A stretch of DNA of 64,000 bases from Dermanyssus gallinae (taxonomy: Eukaryota; Arthropoda; Arachnida; Mesostigmata; Dermanyssidae): NCBI GenBank assembly GCA_003439945.1, contig QVRM01006580.1:1-64000 (forward strand), read 5' to 3'. Below, piece by piece: positions 1-8,929 of this stretch; the stretch's first letter is position 1, and each line of letters opens with the position of its first letter. Below the pieces are notes generated by a model. It had not been told where the DNA came from, made no database searches, and saw nothing but the letters and a program-made list of their open reading frames with translations. The translations under genes were made by a program, and so were the position numbers.

Positions 1-111
1 GAGTGTTCGGCATGGATGTGCTCATCTGCGAGCGCCTACGCATGACGGAGCAGAAAAGCGGGCAATTGTGGTGTCCCGCCTAATTGACGCGGCAGTGCTT
101 GTGAGGACACC

Positions 112-243
112 ATGACGTTCCCATTGCAAAATTCGACGACTAAGGAGCATCGAGATGTTATCAGATTTCTGACTGCGGAAGGTCTTCAATCGGCCGATAT
201 TCATCGCCGAATGGTAACCCTATATGGGGAAACTGTGTGTTGA
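112..243 (+). pseudogene. mariner-type transposase, N-terminal fragment
   Basis: A 43-codon open frame (ATG 112, TGA 241-243) reads like the first helix-turn-helix of SETMAR/mariner-type transposases. It contains the segments STTKEHRDVIRFL and IHRRMVTLYGE, which match the family pattern 'VIRFL..EG....IHRRM...YGE'. The frame stops where the family continues into the second DNA-binding helix, and no DDD catalytic region follows, so this is only a scrap. Nothing recognisable lies between it and the (TA)n tract at 552. The family assignment rests on my reading of the motif, without a database search. Confidence 0.55.
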
Positions 244-547
244 ACATGTACGACATGGTACGAAAATGATAGGCACTAAATTTGCTATTGCCTGAGAATA
301 ATCTTTTCGGCGTACATGTTTTGATCATAATGGCAACATTTCACGGTTTTTAACGTGAAAGCTTCAACGTACGGCATAACGACATAATGATTTTTTTTAT
401 GATTTGCCTTAATCCCGCAATTTCCAAGCCAGCTACTATATAATGTTATCCTCACTCCTAAACAAGACGTTTCTGCCCTATCATTAATTAAGAACATTTT
501 TTTCTTGCCGAGTTCTACCAAACCTTGAAGTAACACGGGTACGAAAG

Positions 548-551
<4 letters not shown>

Positions 552-599
<48 letters not shown>
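552..599. repeat. (TA)n microsatellite, 48 bp
   Basis: An uninterrupted TA dinucleotide run. It directly abuts the left copy of the ~215-bp inverted segment (602-815). Confidence 0.95.
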
Positions 600-601
<2 letters not shown>

Positions 602-602
<1 letters not shown>

Positions 603-815
603 CCTGAAAAAATAGGGCCACCCATCTTTGCCACATTTATCGCATTTATGATAACCGATCGTGTAAAGATCACAGTCATACATGCTCACAGCGGTGACTT
701 CCATCGACATTTGGGGTCTCGGATTACTTTGAACCACGAGATTTCCACATTTGGCGCAGCTACACCGCGAAAAAAATATAATGCCACTAGCAAGATACAT
801 GTCTTAACGAGTGAA
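602..815 (-). repeat. left copy of a ~215-bp inverted repeat with a Cys-rich reading frame
   Basis: This segment is the reverse complement, with scattered differences, of 6029-6263. Read on the minus strand it encodes a Cys-rich stretch with CxKCG-type pairs (CAKCGNL, then CDKCGKDGWPYFF) that resembles a small zinc-ribbon. The minus-strand frame opens at about 800 and runs on into the (TA)n tract, where it becomes meaningless. I do not recognise the protein. It could be a fragment of a host gene or of a DNA transposon. Confidence 0.6.
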
Positions 816-1252
816 TTAAGCGGACTAACGGCGTTTGGGCTCATTTCACGGCGCCCAGCAACTATACTTAATATTCAGTGGACTTCCCTTAAAGTCGGAT
901 AACCGCAAAAATGCGGTTTGGTATAGTATTGAACAAAGTTTGGATGACGTCCTGCAAGAGCTCGTCCTAAGCCTCGAAAATTGTCTTTCGTCGGTGTTTA
1001 TTTATCGTGCGAGCCAGCTCCACACATTCTGGATGATAATTAATTCAGGTGAGACTGCAGGCCAGCGTAGGATCTCAATGTGACGTCGGTCGAACCAGCT
1101 TACGATCAGCCTGGCGGTGTGAATCGGGCGTTATCGTGTTGAAAAATTAAATCTGGCCCTCCCATCAGTTCAAAATGCGCCGATTGCTCCTATAGTAAAT
1201 CCCTACAGTGCGTCAAATAAACACGACCGTCCAAAAACACAATTGACTACTT
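816..1252. other. unassigned stretch before the LINE
   Basis: I see no gene here. Short open frames exist on both strands but lack recognisable domains. The stretch ends at the 5' copy of the LINE target-site duplication. Confidence 0.5.
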
Positions 1253-1267
1253 TGTATAATACCCGAC
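1253..1267. repeat. target-site duplication, 5' copy
   Basis: The 15-bp word tgtataatacccgac is repeated exactly at 5506-5520. The two copies bracket the LINE and fix its ends at 1268 and 5505. A 15-bp duplication is typical of target-primed reverse transcription. Confidence 0.9.
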
Positions 1268-1300
1268 CGAAGACAAGATGGCGGCGCCCAACAGTGCGCT

Positions 1301-2584
1301 GTGTTTGTATGTAGCTCCGTGATAAAGAGCTCGTGTGAGTGGACCCAGTGTCCTACCTGTTTTGTGGGTGTAGCCCATGTGAAGTGCTCATCACCGCGCA
1401 CCGATGTAGGGGCAAACCAGCCCGCTCGGTGCCCTGGATGTCCTGAACTGGAAGGCGCCCGCCCAAACGGCGCCTTGCTTGAGATCCTGCAGCGGATTAG
1501 CCGTCTCGCGGCGGCAAATACAATCCGAGTGTCGGAGCTTGAACAACTGGTCTCCGAGCTTCGTTCCCGTCCCACCGGGAGCAGCGTAAGCACATCGGGA
1601 GTAGAAATCGAGACGAAGAAGCAGGTGGCACAGCACAAAGTGCCACAGGGCACTGGCGGCAGCTCAAAACTTGCCGCCAACCCCGTAATTGATTCGAACG
1701 TCTCAGATGCGCCCACCGTCACTCGTACTGTTGGTAAACAAAACCAACAGCAACAACAGTGTCAGGGGAAGCAGAGACAGCGAGTGCAGAAACCGCAGCA
1801 GCAGACGCCTCCTACAGACGTCGCCAAGAGTGTTGTCGATCTCGATCAACAGCGCCAACAACGGCGGGAAGAGAGAGCGGCTGAGCGGCAGCAACGACAG
1901 CGGGAGAAGCTGGAGAAGAAGGAGAAACCGGCGCCGGCAGCAGAAAGTGACATCACCACTCCGCTGCAGCCGCGCGAGCCGGTTGTCGACACAATGGACT
2001 GTACAGAGACAGCCAACGTAGATCAGCTGGACAACGAAGGCTTCCAGCTGGTGGAGAAAAGAAGAAAAAAGAAGAGAAAGCTTGCGAGTGAAAGTGGTGG
2101 ATCGACCAGCAACAGCCCAGAGAAGCAGGATGGACGCCTGGGGCCGAGGCCGAGCGATGCCTCTCAATTTCACAAGCAAACGGCAGCAGAAAAACGCGAA
2201 ACTAACGCGAATAGGAAGCACCGTCCTCTTCGAGCAGGAAGTGCTGAAGTAGACCTGGGTGAGATAACACTGTGTAAAAACCGTGTGTTGCCCATGAGAG
2301 CTCTCCGTTTGGAGGGCTTCAGCCGGAAAACGTCGGCAGAACAGCTGCGTGGTTGGCTAACCGGGAGACATACTGTAGTGCGTGCTATTTGGAAACTCAA
2401 AGTTTCCCGGCCGGACTCCGTCTTCTGCGTGGCCTTTGGTGATAGTGACTTTAGTAACGTTTCAAGTAGCGCCTTCTGGCCGAAAGGCGTGAGTTTCCGG
2501 CGCTGGCTGGGGGCTCCGCCGGCTCAGGCTAGGGTATGCGAAGAGTTTACTGACGGGCATGGCTTAACAGCTAGACAGCAATGA
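1301..2584 (+). CDS. LINE ORF1: PHD-finger nucleic-acid-binding protein
   Basis: The open frame of ~427 residues has no ATG near its start. The only early ATG (1278) is in another frame and opens a 14-residue peptide ending at 1322. Residues ~4-48 form a Cys/His cluster, with CEWTQCPTC, then HVKC, then CPGC, which is PHD-like. The middle (~150-210) is Gln/Arg/Glu-rich and probably coiled or disordered. A Lys-rich block follows (KKRKKKRK-like, ~255-265), and the last ~100 residues resemble a folded RNA-binding region. The frame ends at TGA 2582-2584. It likely packages element RNA. The missing ATG suggests a one-base indel near the 5' end or an unusual start; I cannot tell which. Confidence 0.8.
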   Translation: MFVCSSVIKSSCEWTQCPTCFVGVAHVKCSSPRTDVGANQPARCPGCPELEGARPNGALLEILQRISRLAAANTIRVSELEQLVSELRSRPTGSSVSTSGVEIETKKQVAQHKVPQGTGGSSKLAANPVIDSNVSDAPTVTRTVGKQNQQQQQCQGKQRQRVQKPQQQTPPTDVAKSVVDLDQQRQQRREERAAERQQRQREKLEKKEKPAPAAESDITTPLQPREPVVDTMDCTETANVDQLDNEGFQLVEKRRKKKRKLASESGGSTSNSPEKQDGRLGPRPSDASQFHKQTAAEKRETNANRKHRPLRAGSAEVDLGEITLCKNRVLPMRALRLEGFSRKTSAEQLRGWLTGRHTVVRAIWKLKVSRPDSVFCVAFGDSDFSNVSSSAFWPKGVSFRRWLGAPPAQARVCEEFTDGHGLTARQQ

Positions 2585-5419
2585 CGCCTTCTGCCAAGGC
2601 AGCTGCATGCTGCTCGCAGCTGCAAATTATTGCTTTGGAATTGTGAAGGTTTATCTGGGGCCTTACAGCTAGCACCAGAACGTTTGTTTGAAGGTGTGGA
2701 CATTGTACTCTTGACGGAAACTTTTATGCGAGTGGAACTGCATCTCGATGAGATGCGAGGTTTTCATCTGCTAGCGAGTCTTCCAGACGGAGGGCGGGGA
2801 AGACCAGTAGGTGGACTTTCAATCTATTTACGAACAGGGTCACCCCGAATGCAATGTGTGTGTCGAGGTGAGTGTTGCATGACACTCACCTCAGGTAGTT
2901 TCAACCTCGCATTGTTCTACCTGCCACCTCACTACGATGACGTTGAGGTTGCCGATGCAATCAGTGCTGGTCTAGTGGGACTAAACCTCCAGCTACCCAC
3001 TCTGGTCGGCGGCGACTTCAACTGTCGTATTGATAGTGGCGCCACCGACAGGAAGGGCGATGTGCTTCTTACGCTTCTAGAGAATAGAGGCCTGCATTGC
3101 GCGAATGAGCGTGATAAATTCACGTACGTTTGCCAAAGTGGAAGAAGCACTATCGACCTCCTGTTTCATAACCTTCAACATCCGACGGAATTTCAGGGAT
3201 GCGAGGTCCTTAATATTCCAGCACGGAAGCACCTGCCGGTGCTAGCGTCTCTGTGTCTGCCTGGCCAGGGGCGCGCCCCGCGGCGGCAGCCGACAACGTA
3301 CTTGTCTAGGCAGCTAGATTTGCGTGTATTAACGCGCAAATTACGGCTCCTGGGATCAACTTCTGACGTTGAACAAAGCAACCACGCTTTGGAGGCCACT
3401 GTCAAAGCGGCTGTAGTCAAGAAGAAGTACAGAAAAAGACGGGCGCGGCCCTGGTTTACACAGGCCTGCTACCTAAAACGTCGGGAAGTGTTGGGGCTCC
3501 TGCGCCGAGCACGGGCTCTGCACCCCGACCCCCAGATAGTTGCTGATCGTAGGGCGCTTTATGGCCGACATAGAGCAACCTACAAGAAACTGCTCGTGGA
3601 GAATAAGCGCCGGTATGATGAGGAGGAGGAGTTTCGCATGCTTCAGAGAGCAGAGCGCGAACCCCATGTCTACATTGTTCGCCGGCTGAGCAAAGCCATG
3701 CACAGCATGACAAAGGAGCAGTTGCGGCAGCACTTTAGTGCGCTTCTGCTCGATGCAAACGCCCCCGCGCCTAACCCAGTTATTGAGCGACCGCTCACTC
3801 TGGAGCAGCACTGCATGAATTCGCCGTTTACGGTGGAAGAAGTGGTGCAGATCTTGCGCGGGTTGCCCAAGAGGAAGAGTAGTGGTCCTGATGGGATCTT
3901 TTACGAACACTGGGCTGAGTCGTCCGATGTTTTAGCAGGGGAGCTGTGTAATCTGTTTAATCAGATACTCAGCGGGGGACACATACCCCAGGTTTGGCAC
4001 GAGGCCAGACTTACTCTGCTATTCAAGGGCAAATACGGTGACAACGTGGACGATCCAAATCTCTACCGGGGTATCGCGTCGGAACGCACTCTTAAGAAAA
4101 TCTTCGCCAAGTTGATTATCTCGAGGGTGTTTCCAACTGTGGAGAAGACCCTACCTCCGGAGCAATTCGGATTCAGGAAGGGTCGAGGTACACAGGACGC
4201 GATCCACGTACTCCAGTCGGAAGTTGAGCGGGTGTTGGCTGTGCCCGGGGGCCACTTGTACGCCGTCTTTATTGATTGTGTCAAGGCCTTCGACAAAGCT
4301 CCCCGTCACTTACTAGTCGATTCATTTCGACATGCTGGGGTGGGTGGTTCTTTTCTACGAGTGCTCTCCAGCTTCTTTGCTGAAGACCGCCTTGAAGTAA
4401 ACATAAGGGGCGAAGACACCTTGCAGCTGAGGCAAAACGTAGGGACCCCTCAAGGGGACCCTCTCAGTTGCCTAGCCTTCTCTTTGCTCATTGCAGACCT
4501 AGCCCGCCACGTGCGGAAGGAGTTTAGAAACGCCGTCGTTGTTATGTACGCGGATGACATAGTAGTGGCCCACCGGGACCGCGGTGCCATTCGTCGTATT
4601 GTCGGCGACGTAGAAGGTTACCTTCACCGTAGGGGCCTACAAATAAATTCGCGGAAGACGAAAGCCATTAAGTTTCGCCGTGGGGGTCGATTGGCTGCAG
4701 CAGACGTAATACCCTGCTGTGGCCAACCGCTGGAGTTTGTCAACTCCTTCCCGTATTTGGGTCTGAGACTGCACTATACGGGAACGACCTTTACCAAGCA
4801 CATCGGCGACAGGTGTCGGGCGGCTATTGCCTCTATTCACACAGAGGTGAGAGATCTTCGACGACTGTCTCTGAGTGCTGCATTGCGTCTTTTTGAGCTT
4901 AAGATTGTGCCAATGTTGAGCTACAGCCTTGGCAGGGTGTGGGGCCATCTTTCCGCCGCAAATTTTGCGCAGCTAGAAAGATGCTTCACAATATATATGA
5001 AGCGCGTCCTTTGCTTGCCGCGCACGGCAAGGAATCGCTTTGTGTACCTGCTAGCGGGTTGCGGACCGGCAGTGGAAATAATCAGAGTCAGGCTTAAGTC
5101 ACCTATTACAATGCCACTTCAACAATTTTTGTTGGAGTGGCAGGGAAAAGTGACCGAGGCCTCGGCTGAGGTAGCGCAGTTAGATGTGTACCTCACCAGG
5201 GAGCTTTGGGAGGGAATGGCATGCACTAGCCGGCACGTGTACACAAGGTACATTGTACATGGCTATCATCACTTGGTGTGTTCAACTCAAGGATTTCACC
5301 AAGTTGGCGATCAATGTCGTTGCCGGTTCTGCTCGCAGGTATGCGCTAAATACCACGCAGCGAGCTGCCAGTCGCATCGGCGGTCTTTGCACTTTCTTGC
5401 CCGGTGGGACGGTCGCTAA
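2585..5419 (+). CDS. LINE ORF2: endonuclease-reverse transcriptase
   Basis: This is the same reading frame as ORF1, separated from it by one TGA. The recognisable protein begins near 2630 (LWNCEGL, the first endonuclease motif) and is ~929 residues from there. Visible motifs are LLTETF (~26), GDFNCRID (~127), STIDLLF (~173) and a final endonuclease motif reading RKHLPV (~199) where SDHxPV is usual. The RT domain has FGFRKGRGTQDA (~511), FIDCVKAFD (~545), GTPQGDPLS (~604), the catalytic YADD (~639) and YLGLRL (~709). A CRFC...H...C motif lies at ~897-912. There is no RNase H domain. The protein nicks target DNA and copies element RNA at the nick. An ATG at 2581 overlaps the ORF1 stop (ATGA) but in another frame, which ends at TGA 2644-2646. 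Confidence 0.88.
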   Translation, partial: RLLPRQLHAARSCKLLLWNCEGLSGALQLAPERLFEGVDIVLLTETFMRVELHLDEMRGFHLLASLPDGGRGRPVGGLSIYLRTGSPRMQCVCRGECCMTLTSGSFNLALFYLPPHYDDVEVADAISAGLVGLNLQLPTLVGGDFNCRIDSGATDRKGDVLLTLLENRGLHCANERDKFTYVCQSGRSTIDLLFHNLQHPTEFQGCEVLNIPARKHLPVLASLCLPGQGRAPRRQPTTYLSRQLDLRVLTRKLRLLGSTSDVEQSNHALEATVKAAVVKKKYRKRRARPWFTQACYLKRREVLGLLRRARALHPDPQIVADRRALYGRHRATYKKLLVENKRRYDEEEEFRMLQRAEREPHVYIVRRLSKAMHSMTKEQLRQHFSALLLDANAPAPNPVIERPLTLEQHCMNSPFTVEEVVQILRGLPKRKSSGPDGIFYEHWAESSDVLAGELCNLFNQILSGGHIPQVWHEARLTLLFKGKYGDNVDDPNLYRGIASERTLKKIFAKLIISRVFPTVEKTLPPEQFGFRKGRGTQDAIHVLQSEVERVLAVPGGHLYAVFIDCVKAFDKAPRHLLVDSFRHAGVGGSFLRVLSSFFAEDRLEVNIRGEDTLQLRQNVGTPQGDPLSCLAFSLLIADLARHVRKEFRNAVVVMYADDIVVAHRDRGAIRRIVGDVEGYLHRRGLQINSRKTKAIKFRRGGRLAAADVIPCCGQPLEFVNSFPYLGLRLHYTGTTFTKHIGDRCRAAIASIHTEVRDLRRLSLSAALRLFELKIVPMLSYSLGRVWGHLSAANFAQLERCFTIYMKRVLCLPRTARNRFVYLLAGCGPAVEIIRVRLKSPITMPLQQFLLEWQGKVTEASAEVAQLDVYLTRELWEGMACTSRHVYTRYIVHGYHHLVCSTQGFHQVGDQCRCRFCSQVCAKYHAASCQSHRRSLHFLARWDGR

Positions 5420-5505
5420 AGTGTTAAAATTGTATATAATGATGATTGTATTGTATTTATGTACCATCTTGAAATGCAAAATTATTGCGAAATAAACAAT
5501 ATGTA

Positions 5506-5520
5506 TGTATAATACCCGAC
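5506..5520. repeat. target-site duplication, 3' copy
   Basis: This is an exact copy of 1253-1267 and marks the 3' end of the LINE. Confidence 0.9.
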
Positions 5521-5656
5521 AGCGGCCCAGACACCACTGAGCCGCCACCTGAGTGACGTTTTGACTCTCGGCCTTGCGGGCATCGTGCAAATAATAGTTA
5601 AATCGATCCGGTTCATCAAAGTTAAACTTTTTTCATTCTAAAAGAGCACTCAGTAT

Positions 5657-5718
5657 CACTCAGTGGTCCATGACATCGTATCGTGGGCACTCAGTGGTTC
5701 ATGACATCGTATTGTGGG
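5657..5718. repeat. 31-bp direct tandem repeat, two copies
   Basis: The 31-bp unit at 5657-5687 (beginning cactcagtggtccatgac) is repeated at 5688-5718 with two substitutions. It lies in an otherwise featureless stretch (5521-6028) where I see no gene. Confidence 0.85.
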
Positions 5719-6028
5719 CGAAGTCAAGACGAGCTTTCATCGGCCAGCGGTCAATCGTTATTTTTCTTGTGTTTTTTTCTCGTAAGCCAATGTGTCTTCC
5801 TGAGGAAGTTTTGCATATTTCGCACTTCCGTTTCCACGTCGGCTGCCGTCGCAATTGCTCTCGCCGAGGGCGCAGAGTTCGACGCTTTCTTCAGAATTGC
5901 ATTGTTCCGCTTTGTTCTGCTTTGTTCCGAAACGGCATTTGGACGCCCGGGACTTCTTTTTACGGGCGTAATTTTTACCTAAATTAATGAAATTATTCAC
6001 TACTTGGGGACAACGCCCCAATCAAAGG

Positions 6029-6263
6029 TTCACTCGTTAAGACATGTATCTTGCTAGTGGCATTATACATTTTTCGCGGTGTAGCTGTGCCAAATGTGGA
6101 AATCTCGTAATTCAAAGTAATCCGAGACCCCAAATGTCAATGAAATCTTCACTGTGACTCTGTGAGCATGTATCACTATGATCTTTACACGATTGGTTAT
6201 AAATAAAAAATAATAAATGCGTGAAATGTGGCAAAAATGGGTGGCCCTATATTTTCTTTCAGG
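6029..6263 (+). repeat. right copy of the ~215-bp inverted repeat
   Basis: This is the reverse-complement partner of 602-815. On the plus strand it begins the same Cys-rich peptide (CAKCGNLV) but hits a stop after about 35 residues, so this copy is more decayed than the left one. Confidence 0.6.
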
Positions 6264-6653
6264 TACGCAAGGAAATCGGTAAGTCCTAGTATTTTAATTT
6301 TTGCCGCAGACTGAAACCACCAAGGTCTTCCGGTTTGCTTTGCTTAAAAATGCCACTCATCAACACAGGGGTACATACAGAGCATTTTTTCTGGCTTTTA
6401 ATCTTTAAGATTGATTTAAAAAGAAAGTTGAAAAAACAAGTGTAGAAACAATTGTAGAGACGAACTCCACCTATATATATATATATATATATACTGAGTA
6501 TCACACGCTTTCCGAAAATACATCTGGTAATTTAAAAACAATGAAAAATAGCTTCAAAGTTTAGTGCACATCTGTATGTCTTTATATAATTTTACTGTTT
6601 GTGTATAGTAAGATCGAACTTAATATCTGAATTATAAAAATATCTTTCCAATG

Positions 6654-6678
6654 TATATATATATATATATATATATAT
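6654..6678. repeat. (TA)n tract in U1, 25 bp
   Basis: This TA run corresponds to the longer run 12186-12228 in the twin unit, so microsatellite length has changed since the duplication. A second TA run at 6472-6493 corresponds to 12001-12026. Confidence 0.9.
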
Positions 6679-6878
6679 GCAAACATCATGTACATTGTGC
6701 TACAAGCCAATAGTCTAACTATTAACTAATAATATATTTTTATATAATCTTTATGCCAGCAATATCGGCATAACTTTCGATTTAGATTAAGAGTTCTTCG
6801 TCGCGTCAACGGTACCTAGAACATCTATCTGTAGGAGCTAACCCGGCACACTGTTGTGCCATTAGCACTGGCACTGAA

Positions 6879-6926
6879 TGCAATGAATGAAGCGGCGTAA
6901 TGTGGAAAGGCAGTTTATTTAGCGAG
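6879..6926 (+). promoter_or_regulatory. conserved upstream block of cuticle gene C1
   Basis: A block built around caatgaatgaa, followed by tgtggaaag and a G-rich gcgag word, lies ~110-150 bp upstream of the TATA box. The same block recurs at a comparable position before all six cuticle genes, although the surrounding sequence has diverged between pairs. It is a candidate cis-element. The function is inferred from conservation only. Confidence 0.45.
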
Positions 6927-7026
6927 AAGGAGAGGGCTTCTTGAAAGAGGGCCAACTGCATGCCAAATACCTTCTGGTCAGATTGCCAACATGGTGGCGA
7001 AAAAACAGGCTTATTTTGTCGACCAC

Positions 7027-7032
7027 TATAAA
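7027..7032 (+). promoter_or_regulatory. TATA box of cuticle gene C1
   Basis: TATAAA in the context cactataaatacg lies 61 bp upstream of the ATG. An arthropod-like initiator word (TCAGT) occurs at 7070-7074, somewhat far from the TATA box, so the start site is uncertain. Confidence 0.6.
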
Positions 7033-7087
7033 TACGCGCTCTGTGCTACTTTAATAAACAGAGTTCGTTTCAGTGTAAACCGTGAAA

Positions 7088-7740
7088 ATGAAGGCTTTCG
7101 TCTGCATCGCCGCCTTGATGGCGGCCACAGCCCACGCCGGAGTGGTCGGAGTGGTTTCTACGGGGCATCGAGCCAGCACCGATCGGAGGATGGCCTGGGC
7201 AACTACGCGTTTGGATACGATGAGGGTCACTTGAGCGGGGGCAGTTTCCGTCGTGAGTCCGGCAACGCGCTCGGAGTGAAGGTTGGCTCTTATGGCCTCC
7301 GTGACGCTGATGGACGCGTCCGCACGGTGAACTACGTCGCCGATGCCGCCGGATTCCGCGCCTCGGTCTCGACCAACGAGCCCGGAACAGCGCCTTCACT
7401 GCCCGCTGCCGCCTCCTACAACGCTGCCGCCGCGCCCGTGGTCGCTAAGGTTGCTGCCCCTGTTGTCGCCGCTGCTGCTTCATACGCGGCTCCTGTCGCC
7501 GTGGCCGCACCTTACGCCTACGCAGCGGCCCCAGTGGTCGCACCTCACGCCTACGCAACGGCCCCAGTGGTCGCACCTCACGCCTTCGCAACAGCCCCAG
7601 TGGTCGCTGCTGCTGCCGCCCCGGCTCTGTCGTATGCGGCGCCCGTCGTGGCGCACGCCGCTTTTACCGCCCACACTGTGCCTGCCCGGTACGCCGCCAA
7701 CGTCTTTGCTCCCTCCGGAAACCCCTACGCCGCCTGGTAG
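7088..7740 (+). CDS. cuticle protein C1 (RR-type chitin-binding), frameshifted
   Basis: This is the sister of C2 and would be 217 residues, but a run of five G in the other copies is four here (7162-7165). That shifts the frame after ~26 codons. The N-terminal part reads MKAFVCIAALMAATAHA, a signal peptide. From 7166 the correct downstream frame continues to the TAG at 7738-7740 with an intact RR domain (YAFGYDEG to GFRASV) and the Ala/Val/Pro/His/Tyr repeat region. The product would be a secreted structural cuticle component that binds chitin. Because the lesion lies in a homopolymer and everything else matches C2, it could be an assembly error. If real, C1 is a pseudogene. Confidence 0.85.
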
Positions 7741-8073
7741 ACGAAATAATCGGGTGTACATGCGTGTCTCGTCGACAGTTTCAACTATTGCGTTATCGAC
7801 TCATCTGCAACGGAATTTAGTTTCATCTGATTAGCCTCATCTTGTTTTTACTACCAACAATTTCTTGCAACCTTTGTCAAAAAAAACTTTTTTACTGCAA
7901 AAGTCTATTATTCATTAGTCCACTACCATTTTTACAGGTTATATATTTTTTACCGTTCTTGCCCTATGCATTATGCAAAACTATCGAATGTAAAGCTGTT
8001 AAAGCTTGTGTCTCCCAATGGTTTTGCATTTATCTGACAGGCATTAAAGGTGATGCACTCTAAGCATTGTGTA

Positions 8074-8079
8074 AATAAA
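8074..8079 (+). terminator. polyadenylation signal of C1
   Basis: AATAAA in the context gtgtaaataaaatactgat lies 334 bp after the stop codon. The same sentence of sequence follows C2, C3 and C4. Confidence 0.6.
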
Positions 8080-8163
8080 ATACTGATCTTGTCGAGCAAT
8101 ATCAAAGATGCCTTTTGTCGTCTCCTATTGAAGTACGGATAGCACTACTGTAAGCTGAGATTC

Positions 8164-8342
8164 GTTGAGTCCGATGGCGTGGTGTAGTCGCCTGCGCCTT
8201 GCTACCGGAGAAGACACATAGGTACGCGGGTTCGAGCCCCACCGTTGCACATTTGTATTTATAGGGGTACGTCTATGAAGCAATGCAAAAAGCCGTCCCG
8301 TAGACGTTAAATTTTAGCTGAGGGTCAGCCCGAAAAGCCTAA
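8164..8342 (+). mobile_element. tRNA-derived SINE (family 1), copy in U1
   Basis: The tRNA-like head has an A-box-like word (TGGCGTGGTG, 8175-8184) and a canonical B box (GGTTCGAGCCC, 8229-8239). A unique body follows, ending in gtagacgttaaat and gagggtcagcc. Other copies are at 13717, 22667, 27187 and 30881. It lies ~85 bp past the C1 poly(A) signal. It is not a functional tRNA: the acceptor arms do not pair and the sequence runs on. Confidence 0.8.
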
Positions 8343-8416
8343 ACAGTATGGAGCTGGTCGAGAGGGAGAGGTTCATGAGAGCACACGCACTTGTTATTGG
8401 AAAAAACATAAACGAG

Positions 8417-8446
8417 CTATATGCTAGTTACGCAACTAGCGTATAG
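8417..8446. repeat. small inverted repeat 3' of C1
   Basis: Arms at 8417-8429 and 8434-8446 (ctatatgctagtt against aactagcgtatag) have one mismatch. Related hairpins occur at the matching place after C2, C3 and C4. Confidence 0.5.
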
Positions 8447-8929
8447 CTAGTTGTGCAATATGTCAATGAATAGAACCCTTTTTCAGGACCATGCTTTAGC
8501 ACGCTAACAAAATTTCCATTTAACTTCAATTATGGGAGCACAACGGTCTAAATCTGTTGTATGGTGAACAAATAAGGAGGTCCGGAAGGTGCTTCGTAGG
8601 CAAATCGCTAAAGAAGTTGTATTTAGCGAAGATCGGAAAGGGTACTACAATTAGTAGCATTTTGTTCAGCTGGTAAAAGGTTTGCGCGTTTCACTACCGC
8701 ATTTGGGCACATCACCGTAAGCGCTAGTGTGCCAAAAGTGCGCGCTTTCACTTCACATATGTCTTAAAGAATATGTCAAATAACATTTACGTTGTTTACG
8801 TCGATTCATGCAAGGTTTAACAACATTTCTCAATGAATCGTGGGAATAATATCGTACAGCAAATTATAAAACCTTGTGAGGTTCGCCGCCTCAAAAAGAG
8901 CCGGATAAGGGTAGCGAGCAAGTCCCCAG

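Larger units (their letters stand above)
1268..5505 (+). mobile_element. near full-length APE-type non-LTR retrotransposon (LINE)
   Basis: The element is ~4.24 kb and bounded by a perfect 15-bp target-site duplication. It has ORF1 with a PHD-like zinc finger and ORF2 with an apurinic-type endonuclease, reverse transcriptase and C-terminal Cys/His motif. There is no RNase H region and no long poly(A) tail. The 3' end is A/T-rich with AATAAA at 5491-5496. The 5' end starts near a CAAGATGGCGGC word resembling the YY1 site seen at the start of some LINEs. PHD fingers in ORF1 are known from CR1-like families, but I cannot fix the clade. Because the ends and the RT active site are intact, this looks like a young insertion with a few frame lesions. 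Confidence 0.9.

Noticed and set aside
552..599. TA tracts as replication origins or centromeric repeats
   Set aside because: They are short, dispersed, of variable length and often sit at transposon edges or shared flank positions. They are ordinary microsatellites.
6991..7087. The upstream extension of the C1 frame (starting MVAKKQAYF) as part of the protein
   Set aside because: It contains the TATA box and 5' untranslated region of C2's twin. It joins the RR frame only because of the one-base deletion at 7162-7165.
8164..8342. A functional tRNA gene
   Set aside because: A- and B-box words are present, but the acceptor arms do not pair, and the same ~170-bp unit with a non-tRNA body recurs five times, once with target duplications. 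This is a SINE.
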